Source of the DNA: an uncultured Kangiella sp.
GTDB lineage: Bacteria; Pseudomonadota; Gammaproteobacteria; Enterobacterales; DSM-103792
Length of the DNA: 18,907 nt
Reading direction: 5' to 3'
Assembly (NCBI GenBank): GCA_946480585.1
Contig: CAMLKQ010000008.1
Location: 1 to 18,907 of the forward strand
The position numbers were made by a program, and so were the translations under genes. How positions within the stretch are numbered: position 1 is the first letter of the stretch; the number at the start of each line of letters is the position of its first letter. The notes under the pieces are model-generated. The model was not told the DNA's origin. It searched no databases and saw nothing but the letters and a program-made list of their open reading frames with translations. Positions 8,070 to 15,712 of this stretch are shown piece by piece.

Positions 8070-9512
8070 TTAGTGCTGTTCCTTCGGCGGTGTTCGGATG
8101 ATCAGCATGCGCAGCTCGGTCATGTCCTCGATGGCGTAACGGATGCCTTCGCGGCCGAGGCCGGAGTCTTTCACGCCGCCGTAGGGCATGTGATCGACCC
8201 GCCAGCTCGGGATATCGCCGATGACGACACCGCCGACTTCCAGTACATCCCAAGCGCGCTGGATCTTGTAGATGTCGCGAGTGAACACGCCGGCCTGCAG
8301 ACCGAAATCGCTGTTGTTGACCTCATGGAGCGCGGCATCGAAATCGTTAAAGGAACTGATGACCGCGACCGGACCAAACGCTTCCTGACAGGAAATATTG
8401 GCCGCGTTCGGCACATTTTCCAGCAAGGTGGCTTCCAGCATGGCGCCTTGTCGTTTGCCACCGCACAGCAGCGTGGCGCCGCCGGCAACGGCTTCGTTGA
8501 CCCAGCCTTCGAGACGCTCGGCTTCCTTGCTGGAAATCATCGGGCCGATGAAGGTTGCCGGATCTTTCGGGTCGCCCATTTTCAGCGCCTTGGTGGCGGC
8601 AACGAGCTGATCACGGAAAGTCTTGTAAATGGCTTCGTGCACCAGAATGCGCTGGACACTGATGCAGCTCTGGCCGCTCTGGTAGAACGCGCCAAACACC
8701 ACTCGCTTGACCGCGTCTTCGATGTCGCTGTCGTGGTCGATGATGCAGGCGGCGTTGCCGCCGAGCTCCAACACCACTTTCTTCTTGCCGGCCTTGGCTT
8801 TCAGATCCCAACCGACTTGCGGCGAACCGGTGAACGAGAGCAACTTCAGTCGTTCGTCGGTGGTGAACAGATCGGCGCCGTCACGCGAGCAGGGCAGAAT
8901 CGAGAACGCGCCTTTCGGCAGATCGGTTTCGGCCAGCACTTCGCCGATGATCAGCGCACCAATCGGCGTCATCGAGGCCGGTTTGAGCACGAACGGGCAG
9001 CCGGCCGCGATCGCCGGCGCCACTTTGTGGGCAGCGAGGTTGAGCGGAAAATTGAACGGGGAAATGAACGAGCAGGGGCCAATGGGCACTCGCTTCCACA
9101 TGCCGGTGTAGCCGACCGCGCGGGCAGAAATATCGAGCGGCATCACTTCGCCGTATATGCGCACCGACTCTTCGGCGGCGATTCGGAACGTGTCGATGAG
9201 CCGGACCGCTTCGCCGCGGGCGTCGTTGATCGGCTTGCCGTTCTCGATGGTCAGCGCTTGGGCCAGCTCTTCCAGCCGTTCAGTAAACCGCTGCACGCAG
9301 TGCTGCAGGATTTGCTGGCGCTTGTAAGCCGGCAGCTTGCGCATCGGCTCGCTGGCGGCGTCGGCGGCGGCAATGGCGGCATCGATGGCCTTGGCATCGG
9401 CCAAGGCGACCCGGGTCGCGACTTCACCGGTGTATTTGTCGATTACGGCGAGCTCTTGGTTGGCATAAACCGGGGCATTGGCGAGATAGTAGGGGTAGGC
9501 TGGCTTGAGCAC
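8070..9512 (-). CDS. NAD(P)-dependent aldehyde dehydrogenase
   Basis: Aldehyde dehydrogenase superfamily enzyme that oxidises an aldehyde to its acid with NAD(P)+; cytosolic. All key residues are present in the 480-residue protein: N154 in SPFNFP, K177 in FVLKPAS, E249 in LELGGN, the catalytic C283 in GQSCISVQR, and E377 in QEAFGP. The GQSCISVQR and C-terminal WRVDHMPYGGVKDSGLGREG style points to the lactaldehyde/phosphonoacetaldehyde/glyceraldehyde-3-phosphate-like subgroup, but the substrate cannot be read from sequence alone. I start it at the GTG at 9512, preceded by GGAG at a spacing of nine. It stands alone, converging on the DUF4870 gene and diverging from the macrodomain gene 123 bases away, so the neighbours give little hint of substrate. 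Confidence 0.93.
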   Translation of the reverse strand: MLKPAYPYYLANAPVYANQELAVIDKYTGEVATRVALADAKAIDAAIAAADAASEPMRKLPAYKRQQILQHCVQRFTERLEELAQALTIENGKPINDARGEAVRLIDTFRIAAEESVRIYGEVMPLDISARAVGYTGMWKRVPIGPCSFISPFNFPLNLAAHKVAPAIAAGCPFVLKPASMTPIGALIIGEVLAETDLPKGAFSILPCSRDGADLFTTDERLKLLSFTGSPQVGWDLKAKAGKKKVVLELGGNAACIIDHDSDIEDAVKRVVFGAFYQSGQSCISVQRILVHEAIYKTFRDQLVAATKALKMGDPKDPATFIGPMISSKEAERLEGWVNEAVAGGATLLCGGKRQGAMLEATLLENVPNAANISCQEAFGPVAVISSFNDFDAALHEVNNSDFGLQAGVFTRDIYKIQRAWDVLEVGGVVIGDIPSWRVDHMPYGGVKDSGLGREGIRYAIEDMTELRMLIIRTPPKEQH

Positions 9513-9635
9513 GGGGGCAATCTCCGGCGGGTCGGCTGGCCGATGCGGCCATGTTTAATATTTTGAACAGGCTAGCCGTTTTGGTTGGCGATGTAAACCG
9601 CGGCGTGCGGGCGTTTCGGGGGACAAGGGGGCGGT

Positions 9636-10157
9636 ATGGCGGTACTCAAGGTCTGGCTGGGCGACCTGACCACGCTTGCGGTTGATGCCATCGTCAACGC
9701 CGCCAACACCAGCCTGCTGGGGGGCGGTGGCGTCGATGGTGCCATTCACCGTGCCGCCGGTCCCGGGCTTCTGGCAGAATGCCGCACCCTCGGCGGCTGC
9801 CCGGTTGGCGAGGCGCGATTGACCAACGGCCATCTGCTGCGTGCCCGCTATGTGATTCACACCGTCGGGCCGATTTGGCAGGGCGGTGATCGCGGCGAGC
9901 CGGCGCTGTTGGCGGATTGTTATCGCAACAGTTTGCAGTTGGCGGCGGCGCACGCCATCCGGCGGGTCGCGTTTCCGGCAATCAGCTGTGGTGTGTATGG
10001 TTACCCGCCTGCGTTGGCCGCGCCACTTGCGGTGAACACGGTGGTGACGACGCTGAGCTTGTATCCGCAGATCGAGGAAGTCACGTTCTGCTGTTTCAGT
10101 CGCGAATTTGTCCCGCTGTACCGCGATGCCTTGGCGGCGCAGGACGGCGTGGACTGA
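9636..10157 (+). CDS. Macrodomain protein, O-acetyl-ADP-ribose deacetylase (YmdB-like)
   Basis: Single macrodomain of 173 residues, close in pattern to E. coli YmdB, which removes the acetyl group from O-acetyl-ADP-ribose and also modulates RNase III and biofilm formation. Visible features: [16 protein letters not shown] with D10 (adenine contact) and N24, the glycine-rich loop [15 protein letters not shown] with D34 (N and D match the catalytic pair known in YmdB), HTVGPIW, and the phosphate loop ISCGVYGYP near residues 116-124. The ATG at 9636 follows a purine-rich AAGGGGGCGGT. The protein is cytosolic. It diverges from the aldehyde dehydrogenase gene. Assignment to the MacroD/YmdB group is firm; the physiological substrate (free metabolite or ADP-ribosylated target) is not. 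Confidence 0.93.
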   Translation: MAVLKVWLGDLTTLAVDAIVNAANTSLLGGGGVDGAIHRAAGPGLLAECRTLGGCPVGEARLTNGHLLRARYVIHTVGPIWQGGDRGEPALLADCYRNSLQLAAAHAIRRVAFPAISCGVYGYPPALAAPLAVNTVVTTLSLYPQIEEVTFCCFSREFVPLYRDALAAQDGVD

Positions 10158-10271
10158 GCGGTGCGCACCAAACGTGAGCGGAATTTTGTTGAGCCGGAAT
10201 GTGGGTGCCGGACGTAAGAACGCCAGCCGCCGACTACTTTTTTGGGCAGATCGACGCGCGCAAAACAAGAG

Positions 10272-10293
10272 CGCTTTCGTGTACACGAAAGCG
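10272..10293. promoter_or_regulatory. Perfect 22-bp palindrome, probable operator
   Basis: CGCTTTCGTGT is followed immediately by its exact reverse complement, with no loop, centred 59-60 bases upstream of the YfcH-like start. A loopless even palindrome without a T tract fits a dimeric repressor site better than a terminator. The regulator is unknown. Confidence 0.55.
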
Positions 10294-10341
10294 ATGTAGG
10301 TCACCACACAACAACAACGCCTGAATCAGGGTAAGCAAACC

Positions 10342-11232
10342 ATGCATGTCGTCATGACCGGTGCCACCGGCTTTCTGGGTAGCGCACTCGCGGCGGTCCT
10401 GTTGGAGCAGGGCTGTGAACTCAGTGTCTTCGCACGCAACGCCGCCAACGTGCGGCGCAAACTCGGCCCGCAGGTGGCGTCATTCAGTGCCTGGCACGAT
10501 GCGCCGACTCAAGCCGACGCTGTGATCAATCTGGCCGGCGAACCCTTGATTGGCGGACGCTGGACCGACGCCAAAAAAGACCGCATTCGTGCCAGTCGAA
10601 TCAGTACGACCCATGGACTTGTGCAGTGGTTGAGCCGCATGCAATTGCGCCCGGATGTACTGATTTCCGGTTCGGCGATTGGCTATTACGGTTACAGCGA
10701 CGAGCAATTGTTTGGCGAAACCGATCCGGCCGGCAGCGATTTTGGCGCCCGTCTCTGTGCCGACTGGGAAGCCAGTGCCCGCGCTGCCGACGCGCTCGGC
10801 ATGCGCGTTTGCCTGTTGCGCACCGGTGTCGTATTGCATCGCAGTGGCGGCGCGCTGGCACGCATGCTGCCGGCGTTTCGCTTTGGTCTTGGCGGACCCA
10901 TCGGTTCGGGTCTGCAAGGCTTTTCCTGGATTCATCTCGATGATTGGCTTGCGGCGGTAATGTATTTGCTGACCCATCCTGAATTGTCGGGGCCGTTCAA
11001 CCTGACTGCGCCGCAACCGGTCAGCAACGCCGAATTCAGTCAGGCGCTGGCCCAGGCGCTGGGTAAACCGGCGGCGCTTCGGGTGCCGGCATTTGTGCTG
11101 AAACTGATGGCGGGCGAAGGCGCCGAGTTGCTGCTGAACGGCCAGAAAGTCATGCCGAATCGTTTGCTGGAATCCGGTTTTGTTTTCGCCCGGCCGGATC
11201 TGGCGCAGGCGTTGGCGGATGTGCGCGGCTGA
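10342..11232 (+). CDS. TIGR01777-family epimerase/SDR39U1 (YfcH-like)
   Basis: Atypical short-chain dehydrogenase/reductase of the TIGR01777 (SDR39U1, E. coli YfcH) family, with a Rossmann fold for NADP(H) and no established substrate. The nucleotide loop GATGFLG is at residues 7-13 of 296, close to the length of YfcH (about 297). Other family marks are VINLAGEPLIGGRWTDAKK, the RISTT segment, LISGSAIGYYG, LRTGVVLHRSGGAL, FSWIHLDDW and FNLTAPQPVSNAEF. The N-terminal MHVVMTGATG is standard for the family. Cytosolic. The stop overlaps the rsuA start by one base (TGATG), so the two are surely co-transcribed and probably translationally coupled. The palindrome upstream may control both. Confidence 0.92.
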   Translation: MHVVMTGATGFLGSALAAVLLEQGCELSVFARNAANVRRKLGPQVASFSAWHDAPTQADAVINLAGEPLIGGRWTDAKKDRIRASRISTTHGLVQWLSRMQLRPDVLISGSAIGYYGYSDEQLFGETDPAGSDFGARLCADWEASARAADALGMRVCLLRTGVVLHRSGGALARMLPAFRFGLGGPIGSGLQGFSWIHLDDWLAAVMYLLTHPELSGPFNLTAPQPVSNAEFSQALAQALGKPAALRVPAFVLKLMAGEGAELLLNGQKVMPNRLLESGFVFARPDLAQALADVRG

Positions 11233-11915
11233 TGAAACGACGTATCGATCAGATCCTGAGCAGTTTTGGTTACTGCTCGCGCTGGCAGGCGCGCGTGTGG
11301 ATCAATGCTGGCCGGATCCGCGTTGGCGAAACCGTGCTCGATGATTTCGCCCAGAAAGTGGAACCGCGCGATGTGCTCGTTGATGGTGAGCCGATCCCGT
11401 TTCCGGATGGCATGCTGATCATGCTGCACAAGCCGCTTGGCTATGTCTGCAGCCACGACAGCGGCGAGGGCATGCGGGTCTACGATTTGCTGCCGCCCGC
11501 GTGGCTGCAGCGCGAGCCCAAACTGGTCAGTGTCGGTCGGCTCGACAAGGACACCAGTGGCCTGTTGTTGCTGACCGATCAATCCGCGCTGGTGCAGCGC
11601 TGGACGTCGCCGAAACACCACGTTGAAAAAGTGTACCGGGTCACCGTCGATCAGCCGTTGTCGCCGGATCTGATCAGCACGTTTGCGGCCGGCGTGCACC
11701 TGCGTGGCGAAGACAAGCCTTGCCTGCCGGCGACCTTGAACATCCGCGCGCCGCGGGAGGCCGATGTCACGGTGAGTGAGGGCCGTTATCACCAGGTGCG
11801 ACGCATGTTCGCGGCCTGCGGCTACCACGTTGAAGCACTGCACCGTGAACGTGTGGGCGCGTATGACTTGGCCGACTTGCCGGTCGGAGAGTGGCGCAGC
11901 CTGCCGCTGCCCTGA
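11232..11915 (+). CDS. rsuA: 16S rRNA pseudouridine(516) synthase RsuA
   Basis: Makes pseudouridine at position 516 of 16S rRNA during small-subunit assembly. The 227 residues begin with an S4 RNA-binding domain (about 1-60, RRIDQILSSFGYCSRWQARVWINAGRIRV), then the synthase core with catalytic D105 in GRLDKDTSG, which aligns with D102 of E. coli RsuA. HKPLGYVCS, TSPKHHVEKVYRVTV, SEGRYHQVRRMFAACG and ELHRERVG-like (ALHRERVGAYDL) segments match RsuA over RluB/RluE/RluF, so I use the symbol. The ATG overlaps the upstream stop by one base. A hairpin terminator follows. In E. coli rsuA lies a few genes from yejM; here a yejM-like gene is the convergent neighbour. Confidence 0.92.
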   Translation: MKRRIDQILSSFGYCSRWQARVWINAGRIRVGETVLDDFAQKVEPRDVLVDGEPIPFPDGMLIMLHKPLGYVCSHDSGEGMRVYDLLPPAWLQREPKLVSVGRLDKDTSGLLLLTDQSALVQRWTSPKHHVEKVYRVTVDQPLSPDLISTFAAGVHLRGEDKPCLPATLNIRAPREADVTVSEGRYHQVRRMFAACGYHVEALHRERVGAYDLADLPVGEWRSLPLP

Positions 11916-11950
11916 CAGCAAACCGGAACCGGGCGCGTCGCGTCAAAAAC

Positions 11951-11980
11951 AAAAAACCGCAATCAAGATTGCGGTTTTTG
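11951..11980. terminator. Bidirectional terminator between rsuA and yejM-like gene
   Basis: AAAAACCGCAATC (11952-11964) pairs with GATTGCGGTTTTT (11967-11979) across a very tight loop, with T runs on both strands. The genes end at 11915 and 12005. Confidence 0.9.
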
Positions 11981-12004
11981 TTGGTTTCATTCGCCTAATG
12001 CGGC

Positions 12005-13891
12005 TTACTTCTTTTTGGCGAACTCGGTCATTTCCTTCATCAAGCGCACCATCACCGGTTGGTATTTCGCTTGAATCGCTTCCTCGTCAGCAACCGGCTG
12101 GTCGTTGCGATCGGTTACCGCGTTCTCGGTGTAACCGGTCGAGCGCAGCGGGAAGACCAGCTTGTAATGCTCGTCGGCGTAACCGACGCGATCCCAGTCG
12201 CCGAACACCAGTTCCTTGCGTTCACAATCGCTCAGCAGGTTGCAACCGAACGAGTAGTCGCGCGGATCATTGGTGACGCCGAGCAAGGGCAACACGGTCG
12301 CCGGAATGTCGAGATGGCTGCTCAGCTTGTCGACTTTGGCCGGCGTCTGGTTCGGCACATGAATCAGCAGCGGTACCCGAGTCTGCTCTTCATGGAATTG
12401 CGAGTTGTGGCCCCAATGGCCTTTTTCCATGAATTCCTCGCCGTGGTCGCCGGTGATCACGACCAGCGTGTTTTCAAGCAAGCCTCGCTTTTCCAGCGCA
12501 GCAATGGCGCGGCCGAGCTGGCTATCGAGGTGATGCACCGAGTTCAGGTAACGGTTGTAGATGAGGTCGATGTCCTTTTCGAGATCCATCGTCGCGTAGT
12601 TCAGGTCTTCCAAGTAGCGCTTCTTGATCACGCTTTCTTCCGGGAAGTAGTAGCGGGCATGCGCAGACTCGAAGAAGTGGAACGCAAAGAACGGCTGATC
12701 CGGTTTGCGCTGATCAAGAAATTGTTCGAAGCGGTCGACGCCACGGCGGTCAAACTTCCAGCCCGGGCCATCGCCTTCGGGCAGATGCATGTGCTCGGCC
12801 GGCACATTGACCCACACCGTTTTGTCGAACTCGGGATAGCTGAACGCCGAGCTGGTTGAAATATGCAGCTGGTAATTGAGTTCCTGGATGCGATCGATCA
12901 GCACCGGGCTGCGGCGATTCTCCAGCACCGTGAACCAATAAGTACCGTAGAGGCCGTAGAACTGGGTGAAGATGCCCCAGCGGGTGCCGTTGCTGCCGCT
13001 GTAATGACGGCGGAAGTGCACCGCCTTGTCGGCGAACGCCTGCATCTGCGGCATGATCTCGCCGTTCAGGGTGTCAGCTCGCCAGCTTTCGGCGACCAGC
13101 CAGACAATGTTCAGCGGTTTTTCCGGCGCGACGGTCTGCAGCGGTGCTTTCGGGTAATTCAGCGTGACGTGCTCAGCGGTTTTGAATTCGCTTTGCCGGC
13201 GCACTTGATAGCCCAATTTTTTCAGCAGACTGTTGACCGTGGTCGGGTTGTGGAAGGGGAATGCGTTGGCCGCGGCCAGCACCGGTGAATGGGCGGTGGC
13301 ATGCGCGCTGGCGTAGGCAATCCGCTCGGTCACCGTCACCGCCAGGAACATATAGAGCAGTTTGCGGTAACGACCGGCGAAGCGCTGATCGAGCGCCTGA
13401 CGCAGCCGGCTGTCGCGCAGCAGATACCACGCCAGCACCTGATGACCAATCAGCAGCAACACAATCAGCACCGTGAAGCTGATCATGGTGGCGGTATCGG
13501 CGCCCATCGAGGCGATGCCACCCGGCGTCGTGATGAGATTCCAGACAAAACCGTTCAGGTGGAACGAGAAGATTTTGTAAATGCTGAAATCGGCAAACAG
13601 TGCGATGTTGACGATGGCACCAAGCAGCGCCGCGATTGCCATCAGCACACGCAAGCGCAGGCCGTGCAGGCGTTCGCCAAGCAGCTTGCCGATTGCCCAG
13701 ACCGGCAGCAGTGCCGGCACGCTGTACAGGAAGGCGTAGGTCAGCCACACCACGGTGGCAAAGCCAAACGACAGCGCGGTGTAGCCGTCGTGATGGACCA
13801 GGAACGGCAGCGCGAACAACAGGTTCAAGAACCACAAGCAGAAAAAGTAGTGCCGCAGTGGCAGCAGACGATCGAGGACAGCAGTCGACAT
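12005..13891 (-). CDS. yejM: YejM/PbgA-like inner-membrane sulfatase-fold protein (DUF3413)
   Basis: Matches the YejM (PbgA, LapC) family, whose E. coli member senses LPS at the inner membrane and controls LpxC turnover through LapB. The N-terminal 190 residues hold about five membrane segments (about 15-33, 44-66, 82-101, 134-157, 177-190) with the family motif FHLNGFVWNLI. A linker with FPFHNPTTVNSLLKKLGYQ leads to a periplasmic alkaline-phosphatase/sulfatase domain (about 258-628). In that domain E268 (LVAESWRAD), T303 (SGSNGTRWGIF) and D482-H483 (TGDHGEEF), with H495 (GHWGHN), look like an intact metal site, whereas E. coli YejM lacks the DHG motif. The length (628) is slightly above E. 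coli YejM (586). No yejL-like gene is next to it. The ATG at 13891 has only a weak Shine-Dalgarno. It could instead be an active hydrolase or transferase relative rather than a pure LPS sensor. Confidence 0.85.
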   Translation of the reverse strand: MSTAVLDRLLPLRHYFFCLWFLNLLFALPFLVHHDGYTALSFGFATVVWLTYAFLYSVPALLPVWAIGKLLGERLHGLRLRVLMAIAALLGAIVNIALFADFSIYKIFSFHLNGFVWNLITTPGGIASMGADTATMISFTVLIVLLLIGHQVLAWYLLRDSRLRQALDQRFAGRYRKLLYMFLAVTVTERIAYASAHATAHSPVLAAANAFPFHNPTTVNSLLKKLGYQVRRQSEFKTAEHVTLNYPKAPLQTVAPEKPLNIVWLVAESWRADTLNGEIMPQMQAFADKAVHFRRHYSGSNGTRWGIFTQFYGLYGTYWFTVLENRRSPVLIDRIQELNYQLHISTSSAFSYPEFDKTVWVNVPAEHMHLPEGDGPGWKFDRRGVDRFEQFLDQRKPDQPFFAFHFFESAHARYYFPEESVIKKRYLEDLNYATMDLEKDIDLIYNRYLNSVHHLDSQLGRAIAALEKRGLLENTLVVITGDHGEEFMEKGHWGHNSQFHEEQTRVPLLIHVPNQTPAKVDKLSSHLDIPATVLPLLGVTNDPRDYSFGCNLLSDCERKELVFGDWDRVGYADEHYKLVFPLRSTGYTENAVTDRNDQPVADEEAIQAKYQPVMVRLMKEMTEFAKKK

Positions 13892-14004
13892 TGAACGCGA
13901 TACCTGAAAAAACCGGCCGGCAGGATAGTGAGTTGGTGGTCAAAAAACAAGCAGGAACGCTCGTCTCGAACGCTTGCGCTGTTTGCGGGTGACAGGGTGG
14001 TGGC

Positions 14005-14036
14005 TGTGGTGACCGGCCTAGTGTCTGATCACCACA
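14005..14036. other. 8-bp inverted repeat upstream of the yejM-like gene
   Basis: TGTGGTGA (14005-14012) and TCACCACA (14029-14036) form a perfect inverted repeat with a 16-base spacer, in the 175-bp gap between the yejM-like and chemoreceptor genes. No T tract follows on either strand, so it is not a standard terminator. It may be an operator or an mRNA 3' hairpin for the chemoreceptor. Confidence 0.4.
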
Positions 14037-14066
14037 TTAACGGAGGCTTAGCGGGGGCCGGATACG

Positions 14067-15287
14067 TCAAAACCGGAACTGGCCGACCGTTTGCTGCAAG
14101 CGGCCGGCGAGCTCGGTCAGCTGTTCGCTGCTTTGGACAAAGGTCAGCGTGGTGTGACGGGTTTGATCGGTGATGTGCTGGATGGCGTTGACGTCCTGAT
14201 AGACCTGTTCGGCCAAGCTGGCCTGTTGCTCGGTAACGCCGGTAATGGCCTGGTTGCTGTCGGTGATGCTGCGGACCGAGTCATTGATGGCCGACAGCGC
14301 TTGGGCGGCGCGCTCGGCCTGGGTTTGGCTGGCGTTGGCGCGCTCGGCGCCGACCGTCATCAGTTCGACAGAGTCACGCGTTGTGTGTTGCAGCGCTTCG
14401 ACAATTTGCCGGATCTCGTCGGTGGATTCTCCGGCGCGTTGTGCCAGTTTGCGGACTTCGTCAGCGACCACGGCAAAGCCGCGGCCGCTTTCGCCGGCAC
14501 GGGCCGCTTCAATGGCGGCGTTCAGCGCCAGCAGGTTGGTTTGATCGGCGATTTCGCGAATCACGTTGAGCACGCTGCCGATGCGGTTGCTGTCTTCGGC
14601 GAGCTTGGTGATCAGCACTGAGCTTTGTTGCACGTCGGCAGCAAGCGCACGGAAGGCTTCGGTCAGCTCGGCGACGACACTGCTGCCACTCTGGGCCAGT
14701 TCGCGGGTCTGCCGCGACACCGACTGGGCATGGGTGGCCTGCTGCAGCACGGTTTGGGCGCCGGTCAGCATTTCGCGCACGCGCTGTTCGATCTGGCCGG
14801 CACTCTGCTGCTGCGACTGCATACCGGAGCGGGTTTGCTGGGCGGCGTCGCGCATGCCGTCGACTGCGCCGCGGACATCGCGGCTGGCGGCTTCCACTTG
14901 CCGGATCACGGTCAACAGCGCTTCCTGCATGGCGTTGAACGCGCGGCCCATCTCACCGACTTCGTCCTGGCTGTCGGCGGTGACCCGGACACCGAGATCG
15001 CGCTGGTGCTGCACTTTCAACATGGCTTTGAGCAGGGTGTCGATATGGCGTTCGACGAAGACGATCAGTGCCTGCGAGCCGGCCAGCACCGCCAGCATCA
15101 GCACGAACACCATGCCGGCGTAGGCGGGTGCCTCGGACCAGAACACCTCCATGAATGACAGGCTCTTGCCGGCCTCGACCAGGGCGGAGTGTGTGCGGTT
15201 GATGGCAAACAGGGTCAGCAGCGACATGCCGACGAAGGCGACGATGTTCACCAGCCAGAATTTGTACTTGAGCGGCAAATCACGCAT
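14067..15287 (-). CDS. Methyl-accepting chemotaxis protein with minimal periplasmic loop
   Basis: Chemotaxis receptor of 406 residues that would signal to CheA/CheW from the inner membrane. Two membrane segments (about 11-29 and 57-78) enclose only about 27 residues, so there is no periplasmic ligand-binding domain. HAMP follows (about 79-130, with [13 protein letters not shown]), then the long coiled-coil signalling domain with the conserved tip [24 protein letters not shown]...[10 protein letters not shown] (about 243-282). There is no CheR/CheB-tethering pentapeptide at the C-terminus (ends VGQFRF). No PAS or other cytoplasmic sensor domain is present, so the signal may be sensed through the membrane segments, HAMP, or a partner. 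The ATG at 15287 lacks a clear Shine-Dalgarno, but the N-terminus [18 protein letters not shown] is plausible. No other che gene is in the window. Confidence 0.93.
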   Translation of the reverse strand: MRDLPLKYKFWLVNIVAFVGMSLLTLFAINRTHSALVEAGKSLSFMEVFWSEAPAYAGMVFVLMLAVLAGSQALIVFVERHIDTLLKAMLKVQHQRDLGVRVTADSQDEVGEMGRAFNAMQEALLTVIRQVEAASRDVRGAVDGMRDAAQQTRSGMQSQQQSAGQIEQRVREMLTGAQTVLQQATHAQSVSRQTRELAQSGSSVVAELTEAFRALAADVQQSSVLITKLAEDSNRIGSVLNVIREIADQTNLLALNAAIEAARAGESGRGFAVVADEVRKLAQRAGESTDEIRQIVEALQHTTRDSVELMTVGAERANASQTQAERAAQALSAINDSVRSITDSNQAITGVTEQQASLAEQVYQDVNAIQHITDQTRHTTLTFVQSSEQLTELAGRLQQTVGQFRF

Positions 15288-15314
15288 GGAACGGGCAGGG
15301 TAGCTGAACGACAG

Positions 15315-15542
15315 TCATACAAGGGTAGAAGAAAACCGCCAAGCCGCCAGTCGACAGGCCGTGAAAATGGCCGGAATTCGCCAGCCCCAGAATGCATCAA
15401 GGCGACCATCGGTCGCCTTGATTTGCCGCAATTCGGATTTTAGCTTGACCCGGTCGCGGGTCCGTTCAGCCTTCTGGCTGGGGCCGTGCGCGCCACCCTT
15501 GCGCAGGATGGGGGCACAGGCATGGCGGTTTCGCGCTTTCAT
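15315..15542 (-). CDS. Small basic protein gene with an in-frame hairpin
   Basis: Not part of any family I can name with confidence. The ATG at 15542 has AAAGGA eight bases upstream, the best ribosome-binding site nearby. The 75-residue product has a very basic first part (MKARNRHACAPILRKGGAHG, then KAERTRDRVKLKSELRQ), suggestive of RNA or ribosome binding, and a hydrophobic aromatic tail (FWGWRIPAIFTACRLAAWRF). Between them, codons 41-49 are a perfect 12-bp hairpin (15396-15422). If transcripts end or are cut there, the message would lack a stop codon, as is known for arfA. The gene lies between the EamA transporter and chemoreceptor genes, same strand, 170 bases after the transporter stop. 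Alternatively translation simply continues to the stop at 15315, or the hairpin is an ordinary processing site. Confidence 0.58.
   Translation of the reverse strand: MKARNRHACAPILRKGGAHGPSQKAERTRDRVKLKSELRQIKATDGRLDAFWGWRIPAIFTACRLAAWRFSSTLV
15396..15422 (-). other. Perfect 12-bp hairpin inside the small basic gene
   Basis: ATCAAGGCGACC and its exact complement flank a 3-base loop. On the minus strand it is followed by GCATTCTGG, not a T tract, and on the plus strand by GATTTG. It could be an RNase III target or a weak terminator within the reading frame. Confidence 0.7.
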
Positions 15543-15550
15543 GTCCTGTT

Positions 15551-15556
15551 TCCTTT
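15551..15556 (-). promoter_or_regulatory. Ribosome-binding site of the small basic gene
   Basis: AAAGGA on the minus strand, eight bases before the ATG at 15542. It is the main evidence that translation begins there and not at a start further upstream in the same frame. Confidence 0.6.
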
Positions 15557-15591
15557 GGTGGAGCGGTCGCCGGTGGCGACAACGCGGCGCG

Positions 15592-15620
15592 ATTGTGTCG
15601 GACCGCGGCATCGGGCACAA
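15592..15620 (-). promoter_or_regulatory. Possible promoter of the small basic gene
   Basis: On the minus strand TTGTGC (15615-15620) and CACAAT (15592-15597) are 17 bases apart, matching -35 and -10 only partly. The position, 50 bases before the ATG, is right. Confidence 0.27.
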
Positions 15621-15712
15621 GTGCAGACTGTTACCGTTGATGTCGCGGTGTATGGCCCGCGCGGGTTGGCAACGAAGCGTGCGCGCCTTCCATCAACCGA
15701 ACGCGGCCGGCA

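Noticed and set aside
8013..9566. 517-codon open frame antisense to the aldehyde dehydrogenase gene
   Set aside because: It starts inside a terminator and covers a gene with all catalytic residues intact; no recognisable domain.
9555..10307. 250-codon minus-strand frame antisense to the macrodomain gene
   Set aside because: Shadow of the YmdB-like gene; Arg-rich, no domain, no ribosome-binding site.
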